Source: Flavobacterium cheongpyeongense (GTDB taxonomy: Bacteria > Bacteroidota > Bacteroidia > Flavobacteriales > Flavobacteriaceae). Taken from it: a stretch of DNA of 64,000 nucleotides. A model generated the notes under the pieces. It worked only from the letters and a program-made list of their open reading frames with translations, had not been told where the DNA came from and made no database searches. This document shows, in pieces, positions 54,778 through 63,830 of the stretch. The DNA lies in assembly GCF_003202435.1 (NCBI RefSeq), contig NZ_QJHK01000014.1, forward strand, positions 62,001-126,000. Direction: 5' to 3'. The first letter of the stretch is position 1. Every line of letters starts with the position of its first letter. Made by a program: the position numbers and the translations under genes.

Positions 54778-54840
54778 CACCACGAAAAAAATGGGTAGTC
54801 AGATAAAGGATTAACCGATTAAACAAATTCACAAAAAGTA

Positions 54841-56475
54841 ATGATTACAGTTAACGATATTTCGGTTCAGTTTGGTGGAACTACACTTTTTAGCGATGTT
54901 TCTTTTGCTATTAATGAAAATGATAAAATTGCCCTTATGGGTAAAAATGGTGCCGGAAAATCGACACTTTTAAAGATAATTGCAGGTCAAAGCAAACCTT
55001 CTACAGGAAATATTTCAGCTCCAAAAGAGGCGGTTATTGCTTATCTTCCTCAACATTTGCTTACAGAAGACGGTGCCACAGTTATGGAGGAAGCGTCAAA
55101 AGCTTTTGGTGAAATTTTCAGCATGAAAGCCGAAATCGATGAAATCAACGAGCAATTAACAATTCGTACGGATTATGAAAGTGATGCTTACATGAAATTG
55201 ATCGAAAGAGTTTCTGACTTAAGTGAGAAATTCTATGCAATTGAAGAAGTAAACTACGAAGCTGAGGTAGAGAAAATATTAGTTGGTTTAGGTTTTGAAA
55301 GGGAAGATTTTGCACGTCAGACTTCAGAATTTTCAGGAGGATGGAGAATGCGAATTGAACTTGCTAAAATTTTATTAAGAAAACCGGATTTGATTCTTTT
55401 AGATGAGCCTACCAACCACATGGATATCGAAAGTATTCAATGGCTTGAGGAATTCCTTATTAATCAGGCAAAAGCAGTTGTGGTGATTTCACATGACAGG
55501 GCATTTGTGGATAATATTACAAACCGAACTATTGAAGTTACAATGGGAAGGATTTACGATTACAAAGCCAAATATTCTCATTATTTAGAATTAAGAAAAG
55601 ACCGTCGTGTTCATCAGCAAAAAGCATATGATGAACAACAAAAAATGATTGCTGATAATCGTGCTTTTATTGATCGTTTTAAAGGAACGTTTTCTAAAAC
55701 AGATGCCGTTCAGTCCCGTGTAAAAATGTTGGAAAAGTTAGAAATTGTTCAGGTTGATGAGGTAGACACTTCGGCTTTGCGTTTAAAATTCCCACCGGCA
55801 GCACGTTCTGGACAATATCCTGTTATTGTTAAAGAAATGTCTAAATCTTATGGAGATCATGTGGTTTTTAAAGACGCAAACATTGTAATCGAGCGTGGTC
55901 AGAAAGTTGCTTTTGTAGGAAAAAATGGAGAAGGAAAATCAACCATGATTAAAGCGATAATGAAAGAAATCGGTGTTGATTCCGGAAGTGTCGAAATTGG
56001 ACATAATTCTCAAATTGGATATTTTGCTCAAAATCAGGCAGCACTTTTAGATGAAAATGCTACTATTTTTGAAACTATTGATAGTATTGCAGTTGGAGAT
56101 ATCAGAACGCAGATCAAAAATATTTTGGGAGCCTTTATGTTTCAGGGTGACGATATTACCAAAAAAGTAAAAGTACTTTCGGGGGGAGAAAAAACACGTT
56201 TGGCGATGATTAAATTATTACTGGAACCTGTAAACCTGTTGATTCTGGATGAGCCTTCGAATCACTTGGATATGAAAACTAAAGACATCATTAAAGATGC
56301 TTTACGTGATTTTGACGGAACATTAATCTTGGTTTCTCACGACCGAGATTTCCTTGACGGATTAGCAACTAAAGTTTTTGAATTCGGTAATAAACGCGTG
56401 AAAGAACATTTTGAAGATGTTGCAGGTTTCTTAGCTCATAAAAAAATGGATTCTATGCGAGAAATCGAAAAGTAA
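54841..56475 (+). CDS. ABC-F family ribosome-associated ATPase
   Basis: 544 residues with two ABC domains and no membrane segments. First: ALMGKNGAGKSTLLKIIAGQ, signature FSGGWRMRIELAKILL, Walker B LILLDEPTNHMD. The linker (P-site tRNA interaction motif, about 240-315) includes LELRKDRRVHQQKAYDEQQK. Second: FVGKNGEGKSTMIKAIMKEI, LSGGEKTRLAMIKLLL, LLILDEPSNHLD. It resembles the YbiT/Uup group. Such proteins act on stalled or early-elongating ribosomes. Antibiotic resistance is not indicated. Confidence 0.93.
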   Translation: MITVNDISVQFGGTTLFSDVSFAINENDKIALMGKNGAGKSTLLKIIAGQSKPSTGNISAPKEAVIAYLPQHLLTEDGATVMEEASKAFGEIFSMKAEIDEINEQLTIRTDYESDAYMKLIERVSDLSEKFYAIEEVNYEAEVEKILVGLGFEREDFARQTSEFSGGWRMRIELAKILLRKPDLILLDEPTNHMDIESIQWLEEFLINQAKAVVVISHDRAFVDNITNRTIEVTMGRIYDYKAKYSHYLELRKDRRVHQQKAYDEQQKMIADNRAFIDRFKGTFSKTDAVQSRVKMLEKLEIVQVDEVDTSALRLKFPPAARSGQYPVIVKEMSKSYGDHVVFKDANIVIERGQKVAFVGKNGEGKSTMIKAIMKEIGVDSGSVEIGHNSQIGYFAQNQAALLDENATIFETIDSIAVGDIRTQIKNILGAFMFQGDDITKKVKVLSGGEKTRLAMIKLLLEPVNLLILDEPSNHLDMKTKDIIKDALRDFDGTLILVSHDRDFLDGLATKVFEFGNKRVKEHFEDVAGFLAHKKMDSMREIEK

Positions 56476-56501
56476 TATTCGTATTCGTTTTTCTTTTGTA
56501 T

Positions 56502-56542
56502 AAAAATGCCCCAGACAGTCTGACTTTTTGGGGCATTTTTTA
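56502..56542. terminator. Bidirectional terminator between ABC-F and S41 genes
   Basis: AAAAATGCCCCA pairs perfectly with TGGGGCATTTTT across a 15-base loop, serving convergent genes. Confidence 0.85.
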
Positions 56543-56555
56543 TGTTTTTCGCTTT

Positions 56556-58034
56556 TTAAAATTCTTTAGGACTTTCTATAAACATTTCTCTTCCAAAGCG
56601 ACGCATTGCTTTTGAATCTGTGAAATAAGGAAGTCTTTGACCTTTCTCAGTTTGTATTCTTTTTCCGGTTGAACCTGTAATTTTCGAGATTGCAATATTT
56701 AGTAAAGGCTCAGATGCATTACCCAAAATCCCATAGCTGCTTACATATTCTTCTTGCGCAAAAGTAGGTGTTAATCCACTTGTATAATCTCCAAAATTTT
56801 GAGCATTCGTAATTTTAAATACTAAAGGCTGCATCGCATATTTATGAGTAGGATTTACTTTTATTTTTGTTAGGGTCTCTGAATCATAAACTGTAAAAGA
56901 ACCAACATTTTTGCCTACAGTTGTTTCTCCAATTTGCACTACATTGATATACGGCTTCAAACCATTTATAACCAATTCACTGGCTGAAGCTGTGCTTTCA
57001 GTCGTTATAATATAAACCGTATTTAAATTTAAACTATTTAGTGTGGCTTCGCTATTTGTTTTGTCGGTAAATCTTTCATTTAATGATTCTAATTCATCGC
57101 TGGTTAAGCCAGTCATTTGTTTGGTGTTATATTGTCTTTTAGAAAACACCTGTCCGTTAAATTGCCCTGTAATCATACTTGCCAATAACGTTGCAGAACG
57201 AACAGAACCTCCGCCATTATACCTTAAATCCAGAACCAGGTCTGTAACACCGCCTGTTTTAAGTTGTGCAAAAGCCTGATTTAGCTCATCATCATATTCT
57301 GCATAAAAACCATTATACATTAAATAGCCTATTTTGTGGCTTCCAGAAGTAATTACTTTATTGACTAAAATTGGATTTTCTTCTAAAATAGTTTTTGTCA
57401 ATGCGACTGATTTCCCATTTGAGACTATAGCGCCATTGCTGTTAAACTCAGCTAAATTTAAAGTATAGCTATCTGAATCCAATAACAACTTTTCGTAATT
57501 TGAAACTGTAAGCTGTGTTCCGTTAACTTTTGTGAACAAATCGCCACGTTTAATATCTTTTTTTGAAGCGTCTGAGTTAGGAATGATATATCGAATATAT
57601 CCTACCAAATTGTCTGACCCTTTTTCTATGTAGCTCAGCCTGAAATCAATACCTGGGTTTTTTGTAATTCCGTTTAATTCCTGTTCTAAAACAGTATAGT
57701 CATCTACAATCCAGCTAAAACGATCGATTGCGTCCCCATTCGGATATTTGCTCTCCGGTTTGTTTAATAAATCCTCAAATAAATCTTCCGGTTTTGAATA
57801 TCCTTTCAAAAAAGAATCAAAATCCTCCTGACTAGCAAAACGGTTATCTGCTAAATCAGGAACATCGTCCTGCCATAAATAAACTTCATTCAATCCTGTC
57901 CAGATAAAATTATTTATTTCTAATTTTTGTAAGGCACTGTACGTTTGCTTGTCAACATCATCCTTATCATCACAAGATTGCAAACTAAATGCAACTAAAA
58001 AAAAGTAAACGAGGCTTCTTAATATATTTTTCAT
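56556..58034 (-). CDS. S41-family C-terminal-processing-like peptidase, lipoprotein
   Basis: 492 residues with a lipobox FSLQSC (Cys 20). A PDZ-like region lies at about 150-225 (YIIPNSDASKKDIKRGDLFT). The S41 domain (about 235-420) has VTDLVLDLRYNGGGSVRSAT, STASASELVINGLKPY (nucleophile Ser) and IGETTVGKNVGSFTVYD (general-base Lys). It is a periplasmic or surface-anchored serine protease; its substrate is unknown. Single gene, convergent with ABC-F. Confidence 0.9.
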   Translation of the reverse strand: MKNILRSLVYFFLVAFSLQSCDDKDDVDKQTYSALQKLEINNFIWTGLNEVYLWQDDVPDLADNRFASQEDFDSFLKGYSKPEDLFEDLLNKPESKYPNGDAIDRFSWIVDDYTVLEQELNGITKNPGIDFRLSYIEKGSDNLVGYIRYIIPNSDASKKDIKRGDLFTKVNGTQLTVSNYEKLLLDSDSYTLNLAEFNSNGAIVSNGKSVALTKTILEENPILVNKVITSGSHKIGYLMYNGFYAEYDDELNQAFAQLKTGGVTDLVLDLRYNGGGSVRSATLLASMITGQFNGQVFSKRQYNTKQMTGLTSDELESLNERFTDKTNSEATLNSLNLNTVYIITTESTASASELVINGLKPYINVVQIGETTVGKNVGSFTVYDSETLTKIKVNPTHKYAMQPLVFKITNAQNFGDYTSGLTPTFAQEEYVSSYGILGNASEPLLNIAISKITGSTGKRIQTEKGQRLPYFTDSKAMRRFGREMFIESPKEF

Positions 58035-58263
58035 AAAATAGGGGTTTCAATATAGTATAAACGTAAAAATAGTACCTTTAGTTTTAACTATAAAAAAAAT
58101 ATAGTTTTTTTACTTGCCTTGTAACAAAAATAATACTGTCTCGTCTTGACTATATAAGCTAACCAACCATTTTTGATTCATAAAATGACTGACAGTAAAA
58201 TTTTCAAAGCATTGATTAATAATATATGAATTACATATAGCAAATCAAAACAAAAAACCAGAT

Positions 58264-58773
58264 ATGAACCAGGTCGTATTTATAGAATTAATAAATCCTT
58301 TTAAAGACAAAGTTTTTCGTCTGGCAAAAAGATTATTGACAAGTACAGAAGAAGCCGAAGATGCAACTCAGGAAGTAATGGTGAAATTATGGAACAAAAA
58401 AGACAATTTAGACACATATAATAATATTGAAGCTGTGGCGATGACCATGACAAAAAATTATTGTCTGGATCAGTTGAAATCTAAAAGAGCTGATAATCTT
58501 AAAATTGTACATAATAATTTTACAGACAGACAGCCTCAGTTAGATAAAAAATTAGAGGATGCTGACAGTCTGGAATGGGTGGGGAAAATAATCGGTCAAT
58601 TACCGGAACAATTACAGATATTAATCCAGTTGCGCGATGTTGAGCAATATGAATTTGAAGAAATTGCAAAAATTGTCAACATGAACGAAACGGCTATTAG
58701 GGTAGCACTTTCAAGAGCACGAAAAAAAATACGGGAATCAATGATTAATACACACAGTTATGGAATTAAATAA
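58264..58773 (+). CDS. ECF RNA polymerase sigma factor
   Basis: 169 residues with region 2 (VFRLAKRLLTSTEEAEDATQ, EVMVKLW) and region 4 (LPEQLQILIQLRDVEQYEFE, EIAKIVNMNETAIRVALSRA). This is a Bacteroidota ECF sigma. The first gene of a four-gene operon, it overlaps the next gene by 14 bases, which indicates tight coupling with its probable anti-sigma factor. Confidence 0.93.
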   Translation: MNQVVFIELINPFKDKVFRLAKRLLTSTEEAEDATQEVMVKLWNKKDNLDTYNNIEAVAMTMTKNYCLDQLKSKRADNLKIVHNNFTDRQPQLDKKLEDADSLEWVGKIIGQLPEQLQILIQLRDVEQYEFEEIAKIVNMNETAIRVALSRARKKIRESMINTHSYGIK

Positions 58774-59218
58774 AATAGAAAATAGACTAGAAAAATACTT
58801 TCAGGGAGAAACTTCTGTTGCTGAAGAAAACGAATTAAAAGCATATTTTTCTTCGCCAAATGTTGCGCAGCATTTAAAGCAATATCAGTCGATTTTTGGA
58901 TATTTTTCTCAGGAAAAAGAACAAAAAATGACGCAGGAGATTCCACTACAAACTAAAAAACGAAATGTGACGTGGTTATCAATTGTGGCTTCAATTGTAT
59001 TTTTACTGGGAATCGGGAGCTTTTATTATTTGAGTAACAATAGTACAAATGCTGTCGTGGCAAAATCAGAATTAGGGACATACAATAATCCTGAGGAAGC
59101 TTTTGTTGCAACGCAAAAAGCTTTGGCTTTATTGTCAAACAATGTGAATGCAGGTATAGAAAGCGTACATTATATTAAAGAGTACGAGCAATCTAAAAAT
59201 AAAATTTTTAAACAATAA
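58760..59218 (+). CDS. Probable membrane anti-sigma factor
   Basis: 152 residues. The N-terminal cytoplasmic part (MELNKIENRLEKYFQGETSV) resembles short anti-sigma domains. One membrane helix follows (WLSIVASIVFLLGIGSFYYL, about 72-91), then a periplasmic tail. It starts inside the end of the sigma gene. It lacks the zinc HxxxCxxC motif. The anti-sigma role is inferred from gene order and topology. Confidence 0.75.
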   Translation: MELNKIENRLEKYFQGETSVAEENELKAYFSSPNVAQHLKQYQSIFGYFSQEKEQKMTQEIPLQTKKRNVTWLSIVASIVFLLGIGSFYYLSNNSTNAVVAKSELGTYNNPEEAFVATQKALALLSNNVNAGIESVHYIKEYEQSKNKIFKQ

Positions 59219-59235
59219 ACTTAATTTAACACAAT

Positions 59236-59763
59236 ATGAAAAATTTCATTATAACAGTAGTTTTAGCTTTTTTTACGCATGTTTTTTATGCGCAAAATGC
59301 ATTTGATAAATTTGATGGTCAGGATGATGTAACGTCGGTAATTGTCAATAAAAAAATGTTTGACATCATGAGTAAGGTCAAAGTGGATGCTTCTGATAAA
59401 GAAACCCAGCAATACATGAACCTCATTAAAAAGCTGGATAATTTAAAAGTGTTCACTACGAAAAATCCAAAAATTGAAGCAGAGATGAAGCTTTCTGCTG
59501 ATAAATACATTAAAACTGCCAGTTTAGAAGAATTGATGCGTATTAGTGAAAGTGGTAAAAATGTAAAAATATACGTTAAATCCGGCGCCAGTGATACCAA
59601 AATAAAAGAATTGTTTATGTTTATTGATGGAGCTAAAAATGAAGATACTGTTTTGCTGTCTTTAACCGGAAACTTTGATTTAAATGAAATATCGGTACTA
59701 ACTGATAAAATGCAGCTTCCGGGCGGGGCAGATTTGAAAAAAGCTTCAAAAACCAAAAAATAA
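59236..59763 (+). CDS. DUF4252 secreted protein
   Basis: 175 residues with signal peptide ending VFYAQ. The DUF4252 pattern (VTSVIVNKKMFDIMSKVKVD, LKVFTTKNPKIEAEMKLSAD, VKIYVKSGASDTKIKELFMF) is followed by a basic tail. Its function is unknown. Third gene of the sigma operon, one base before the next gene, so regulated with the sigma factor. Confidence 0.85.
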   Translation: MKNFIITVVLAFFTHVFYAQNAFDKFDGQDDVTSVIVNKKMFDIMSKVKVDASDKETQQYMNLIKKLDNLKVFTTKNPKIEAEMKLSADKYIKTASLEELMRISESGKNVKIYVKSGASDTKIKELFMFIDGAKNEDTVLLSLTGNFDLNEISVLTDKMQLPGGADLKKASKTKK

Positions 59764-59764
59764 A

Positions 59765-60301
59765 ATGAAAACGAATATCTTTATATCTGCCTTTTTGGTA
59801 TTATTGACTTTGGTAAGTTGTGATTCTGAGCCCTCATTGCAAAAGTATTTTGTGGAAAATACCGAAAAAAAAGATTTTATCTCACTAGATGTTTCGCCTA
59901 CTATTTTAAATGTAGATAAAGCAAAATTATCCCTGAAACAATCCGAAGCTTTAAACTCTTTCGAGAAAATGAATATTTTGGCTTTTAAGGCAAATGATAA
60001 AAATCAGGCGCAATTTGAAACAGAGAGAGCTAAGGTAAAAGCAATTTTAGAAAATCCTAAATATCAGGAATTGATGAAGGTTGGTTCTGGTAAAGATGGT
60101 GCTTCTGTAAGTTTTGTAGGGAATGATGATAACATAGAAGAATTTGTGATTTTTGCAAACAGGAAAGAAAATGGTTTTGCGGTTGTTCGTGTTTTAGGAA
60201 AAAATATGAATCCGAATAATATTATGACTTTAATGTCTGTTCTGAAGCAATCAAAAATCGATATGGAACAATTAAAACCGTTACAGCAGTTAGTTAAATA
60301 A
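59765..60301 (+). CDS. DUF4252 lipoprotein
   Basis: 178 residues; lipobox TLVSC (Cys 19). It is paralogous to the gene before (FISLDVSPTILNVDKAKLSL, KVGSGKDGASVSFVGNDDNI, ENGFAVVRVLGKNMNPNNIM). As an exported lipoprotein pair, the two could sense or respond to envelope stress (inference). Last gene of the operon; a MITE with an internal hairpin terminator follows. Confidence 0.85.
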   Translation: MKTNIFISAFLVLLTLVSCDSEPSLQKYFVENTEKKDFISLDVSPTILNVDKAKLSLKQSEALNSFEKMNILAFKANDKNQAQFETERAKVKAILENPKYQELMKVGSGKDGASVSFVGNDDNIEEFVIFANRKENGFAVVRVLGKNMNPNNIMTLMSVLKQSKIDMEQLKPLQQLVK

Positions 60302-60318
60302 TGTATCTTAGTGAAAAC

Positions 60319-60485
60319 AAAAGAGGCTGTCCGAAAAGTAAAATGAATTGTTGTATTTCTTTGTTTCAATGGTAGTTTAGTGAAAAAAATGTCTTCTAAA
60401 AGAGTTTTTACTGATATATAGTTAATAAAAAACCCTGAAAATTATTAATAATTTTCAGGGTTTTACTTTTCGGACACCCTCTTTT
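60319..60485. mobile_element. MITE with 25-bp terminal inverted repeats
   Basis: The ends AAAAGAGGCTGTCCGAAAAG (+TAAAA; 60319-60343) and the complement at 60461-60485 match at 24 of 25 bases. Length is 167 bp with no ORF. The ends resemble those of IS1182-type elements (family from memory). A related, collapsed end lies at 27716-27751. No target duplication was recognised. Confidence 0.78.
60428..60463. terminator. 36-base perfect palindrome inside the MITE
   Basis: AAAACCCTGAAAATTATT is followed directly by its exact reverse complement. With the T run after it, it can terminate the sigma/DUF4252 operon, and in reverse carB. Confidence 0.7.
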
Positions 60486-60502
60486 TATACCTGTATTTGA
60501 AA

Positions 60503-63358
60503 TTACTTGCTCAAATACATTTTTCTTCTGGAGTACAATTCGTAGAACTGATCATCTTTTAAGTCGTCAATAAACAGGATACTTTCTCCTGTAGATTTCA
60601 TTTCAGGCCCTAATGCTTTGTTTACATTTTTAAATTTGCTGAAAGAGAAAACCGGCTGTTTGATGGCATATCCATTTAATTTTGGATTGAAATCAAAATC
60701 AGTTACTTTCTTTTCTCCCAACATTACCTTGGTGGCGTAGTTCACATAAGGCTCTCCATAAGCTTTAGCAATAAACGGAACCGTTCTGGAAGCCCTTGGG
60801 TTTGCCTCAATAATATAAACTGTGTCGTCTTTTATTGCAAACTGAATATTGATTAAGCCTACTGTTTTTAAAGCTCGGGCTATTTTTTCGGTATGGTCTT
60901 TAATTTGCTGCATTACAAATTCTCCTAAGTTAAAAGGAGGTAAGGTTGCATTACTGTCTCCAGAGTGTACTCCACAAGGTTCAATATGCTCCATTATTCC
61001 AATGATGTAAACATTTCCGTCAGCGTCACAAATGGCATCAGCTTCAGCTTCAATTGCTCCGGCTAAATAATGATCTAACAATAGTTTATTTCCGGGAATT
61101 GATTTCAATAAATTGATAACATGCTCTTCTAGTTCTTTTTTATTGATTACAATCTTCATTCCCTGACCTCCTAATACATAAGACGGACGTATCAATAATG
61201 GGAAGTCTAAAGTATCCGCAAGGGCAGAAGCCTCATCAGCGGTTTCTGCAATTCCAAATTTAGGGAAAGGAATATGTAATTCTGTTAACAGGTCTGAGAA
61301 TCTTCCTCTGTCTTCGGCTAAATCAAGCGCATCAAAACTGGTTCCGATGATTTTCACACCGTATTTAGATAATTTTTCAGCAAGTTTTAGAGCCGTCTGA
61401 CCACCCAACTGAACAATTACACCTTCTGGTTTTTCATGTTGAATGATGTCGTAGATATGTTCCCAGAAAACCGGTTCAAAATATAATTTATCTGCAGTGT
61501 CAAAATCTGTAGAAACTGTTTCAGGGTTACAGTTGATCATGATAGTTTCGTAACCACATTCTTTTGCAGCAAGTACACCGTGTACACAAGAGTAATCAAA
61601 TTCAATTCCCTGTCCGATTCTGTTTGGTCCGGAACCTAAAACAATGATTTTCTTTTTATCGGTTACAATGCTTTCGTTATCTACATAACGTTCTCCGTTT
61701 GCTTTTTCTATTTCAGCCTCAAATGTCGAGTAGTAATATGGTGTTTGTGCTTTAAATTCTGCGGCACAAGTATCAACCAGTTTAAAAACACGATTGATTT
61801 TCTGATCCATACGCAAAGTATGTACTTCGCTTTCCAGACAGTTCATCATGTGCGCAATTTGTCTGTCGGCAAAACCTTTTTGTTTTGCTTCAAGCAGTAA
61901 ATCTTTTGGAAGATTGGAAACTTTATAATTTGAAATTTCTTTCTCCAGTGTATAAAGCTCTTCGTATTGTTTTAAGAACCACATATCAATTTTTGTGATT
62001 TCATGAATGCGGCTCAAGGGAATTCCCATTGCAATTGCATCATAAATTACAAAAACACGATCCCAGCTGGCAAAAGTCAGTTTCTCGATAATTTGTTCGT
62101 AATTGGTGTATCCTTTTCCGTCGGCACCTAAACCATTTCGTTTAATTTCTAGTGATTGTGTTGCTTTGTGTAAAGCTTCCTGGAACGAACGTCCAATTCC
62201 CATTACTTCTCCAACAGATTTCATCTGAAGGCCTAAAGTTCTGTCGGCACCTTCGAATTTATCAAAGTTCCAACGTGGTATTTTTACAATTACATAATCT
62301 AAAGTCGGTTCAAATAAAGCCGAAGTTGATTTTGTAATCTGGTTTTGTAACTCATCTAAGTTGTATCCTAAGGCGAGTTTAGAAGCAATTTTTGCAATCG
62401 GATACCCAGTTGCTTTCGATGCTAAAGCAGAGGAACGAGACACACGAGGATTGATTTCGATGGCTACAATATCTTCTTTTTCGTCAGGTGAAACCGCAAA
62501 CTGTACGTTACATCCTCCGGCAAAGTTCCCAATACTGCGCATCATTAAGATTGCGTAATCACGTAATTTTTGGAAAGTGGTATCAGATAATGTCATTGCA
62601 GGAGCAACTGTAATCGAATCTCCGGTATGAATTCCCATTGGATCCATATTTTCGATTGAACAGATAATCACAACATTATCGTTTTTATCCCTCAAAAGTT
62701 CCAATTCATATTCTTTCCATCCTAGTAAAGCTTTGTCAATCAGTACTTCGTGAATTGGAGACATTTCTAATCCGTAGGTTAGTTTTTCATCAAATTCTTC
62801 TTTAGTGTGTACAAAAGCAGCTCCGGTTCCTCCAAGTGTAAATGAAGGACGGATTACTAACGGGAACCCAAACTCCTGAGCAATTTCTTTACCTTCAAGG
62901 AAAGATGTTGCCGTTTTGGCTGGTGCAGTGGGTACATTTATTTTTTGAAGTAATTGTTTGAATTGTTCCCTGTCTTCGGTAATGTTAATAGCATTGACAT
63001 CAACACCAATCATTCGTACTCCGAAATCCTGCCAGATTCCTTTTTCATCAGCTTCCAGGCATAAATTCAAAGCTGTTTGTCCTCCCATTGTTGGTAAAAC
63101 AGCATCAATTTGCGGATGTTCCTTTAGAATTTCAATAATCGATTTTGTAGTTAGTGGTTTCAAATAAATATGATCGGCCATACTTGGGTCGGTCATAATT
63201 GTTGCTGGATTCGAGTTTATCAAGATAACTTCAATTCCTTCTTCACGAATAGAACGGGCAGATTGAGATCCTGCATAGTCGAATTCGCAAGCTTGACCAA
63301 TAACGATAGGTCCTGAACCTATTATTAAAACGGATTTTATTGATGTGTCTTTAGGCAT
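60503..63358 (-). CDS. carB: Carbamoyl-phosphate synthase large subunit
   Basis: 951 residues, two ATP-grasp halves. First: KSVLIIGSGPIVIGQACEFD, FPLVIRPSFTLGGTGAAFVH, AIEINPRVSRSSALASKATG. Second: IIVLGSGPNRIGQGIEFDYS, FPLLIRPSYVLGGQGMKIVI, IIEANPRASRTVPFIAKAYG. It makes carbamoyl phosphate for arginine and pyrimidine synthesis with CarA. It ends about 120 residues short of E. coli CarB (1073), so the C-terminal allosteric MGS domain is absent, as I recall for Flavobacteria. Confidence 0.96.
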   Translation of the reverse strand: MPKDTSIKSVLIIGSGPIVIGQACEFDYAGSQSARSIREEGIEVILINSNPATIMTDPSMADHIYLKPLTTKSIIEILKEHPQIDAVLPTMGGQTALNLCLEADEKGIWQDFGVRMIGVDVNAINITEDREQFKQLLQKINVPTAPAKTATSFLEGKEIAQEFGFPLVIRPSFTLGGTGAAFVHTKEEFDEKLTYGLEMSPIHEVLIDKALLGWKEYELELLRDKNDNVVIICSIENMDPMGIHTGDSITVAPAMTLSDTTFQKLRDYAILMMRSIGNFAGGCNVQFAVSPDEKEDIVAIEINPRVSRSSALASKATGYPIAKIASKLALGYNLDELQNQITKSTSALFEPTLDYVIVKIPRWNFDKFEGADRTLGLQMKSVGEVMGIGRSFQEALHKATQSLEIKRNGLGADGKGYTNYEQIIEKLTFASWDRVFVIYDAIAMGIPLSRIHEITKIDMWFLKQYEELYTLEKEISNYKVSNLPKDLLLEAKQKGFADRQIAHMMNCLESEVHTLRMDQKINRVFKLVDTCAAEFKAQTPYYYSTFEAEIEKANGERYVDNESIVTDKKKIIVLGSGPNRIGQGIEFDYSCVHGVLAAKECGYETIMINCNPETVSTDFDTADKLYFEPVFWEHIYDIIQHEKPEGVIVQLGGQTALKLAEKLSKYGVKIIGTSFDALDLAEDRGRFSDLLTELHIPFPKFGIAETADEASALADTLDFPLLIRPSYVLGGQGMKIVINKKELEEHVINLLKSIPGNKLLLDHYLAGAIEAEADAICDADGNVYIIGIMEHIEPCGVHSGDSNATLPPFNLGEFVMQQIKDHTEKIARALKTVGLINIQFAIKDDTVYIIEANPRASRTVPFIAKAYGEPYVNYATKVMLGEKKVTDFDFNPKLNGYAIKQPVFSFSKFKNVNKALGPEMKSTGESILFIDDLKDDQFYELYSRRKMYLSK

Positions 63359-63452
63359 TTTGTATGTATTGTGTAGTTGTTTTTGGTATTCAAAAACATT
63401 CGTAGTACTTTAAAAACTAGAATGTTAAATTTTTTTAATGACAAGGTATAAA

Positions 63453-63485
63453 AAAAGGCGATACTAAAAAAGTAATCGCCTTATG
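63453..63485 (-). terminator. Terminator of rpmH
   Basis: The stem AAGGCGATTACT / AGTATCGCCTT (minus strand), with one mismatch, is followed by TTTTTTTAT. Confidence 0.8.
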
Positions 63486-63501
63486 TATGTTTATACAAAC
63501 A

Positions 63502-63663
63502 TTATTTTTTGTGTCTAGGCTCGCTAGAAACAGTCAATTTATGTCTTCCTTTAGCTCTTCTACGTGCTAGAACTTTTCTTCCATTCGCAGAAGCCATTCT
63601 GTCCATAAATCCGTGCTTATTTCTTCTTTTTCTTTTCGATGGTTGAAATGTTCTTTTGCTCAT
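63502..63663 (-). CDS. rpmH: Ribosomal protein L34
   Basis: 53 residues, MSKRTFQPSKRKRRNKHGFM then DRMASANGRKVLARRRAKGR and HKLTVSS. This is the highly conserved, very basic L34, with the usual K/R-rich core plus a short Bacteroidota C-terminal extension (SEPRHKK). Start ATG 63663. It has an exact consensus promoter upstream. Confidence 0.98.
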   Translation of the reverse strand: MSKRTFQPSKRKRRNKHGFMDRMASANGRKVLARRRAKGRHKLTVSSEPRHKK

Positions 63664-63736
63664 TGCTTTGTATCTTTAAAAATGGTGTCTAATATCTCTT
63701 TTCTGATTTTGAATATCGTTATTCGAAAACCGAGTG

Positions 63737-63766
63737 CAAATATACAAAGACTTTTTTTTCTGGCAA
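63737..63766 (-). promoter_or_regulatory. Promoter of rpmH
   Basis: Minus-strand TTG (63764-63766), N19, TATATTTG (63737-63744). Confidence 0.82.
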
Positions 63767-63800
63767 GTACTTTAATAAAAATATTTTTAATTCATTTTAC

Positions 63801-63822
63801 TATATTTGCAATCACAAATATA
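63801..63822. promoter_or_regulatory. Palindromic promoter element before the last gene
   Basis: TATATTTG-CAATCA-CAAATATA: the plus-strand -7 element for the gene at 63831 and its mirror image, 6 bases apart. Confidence 0.5.
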
Positions 63823-63830
63823 CATCTATT

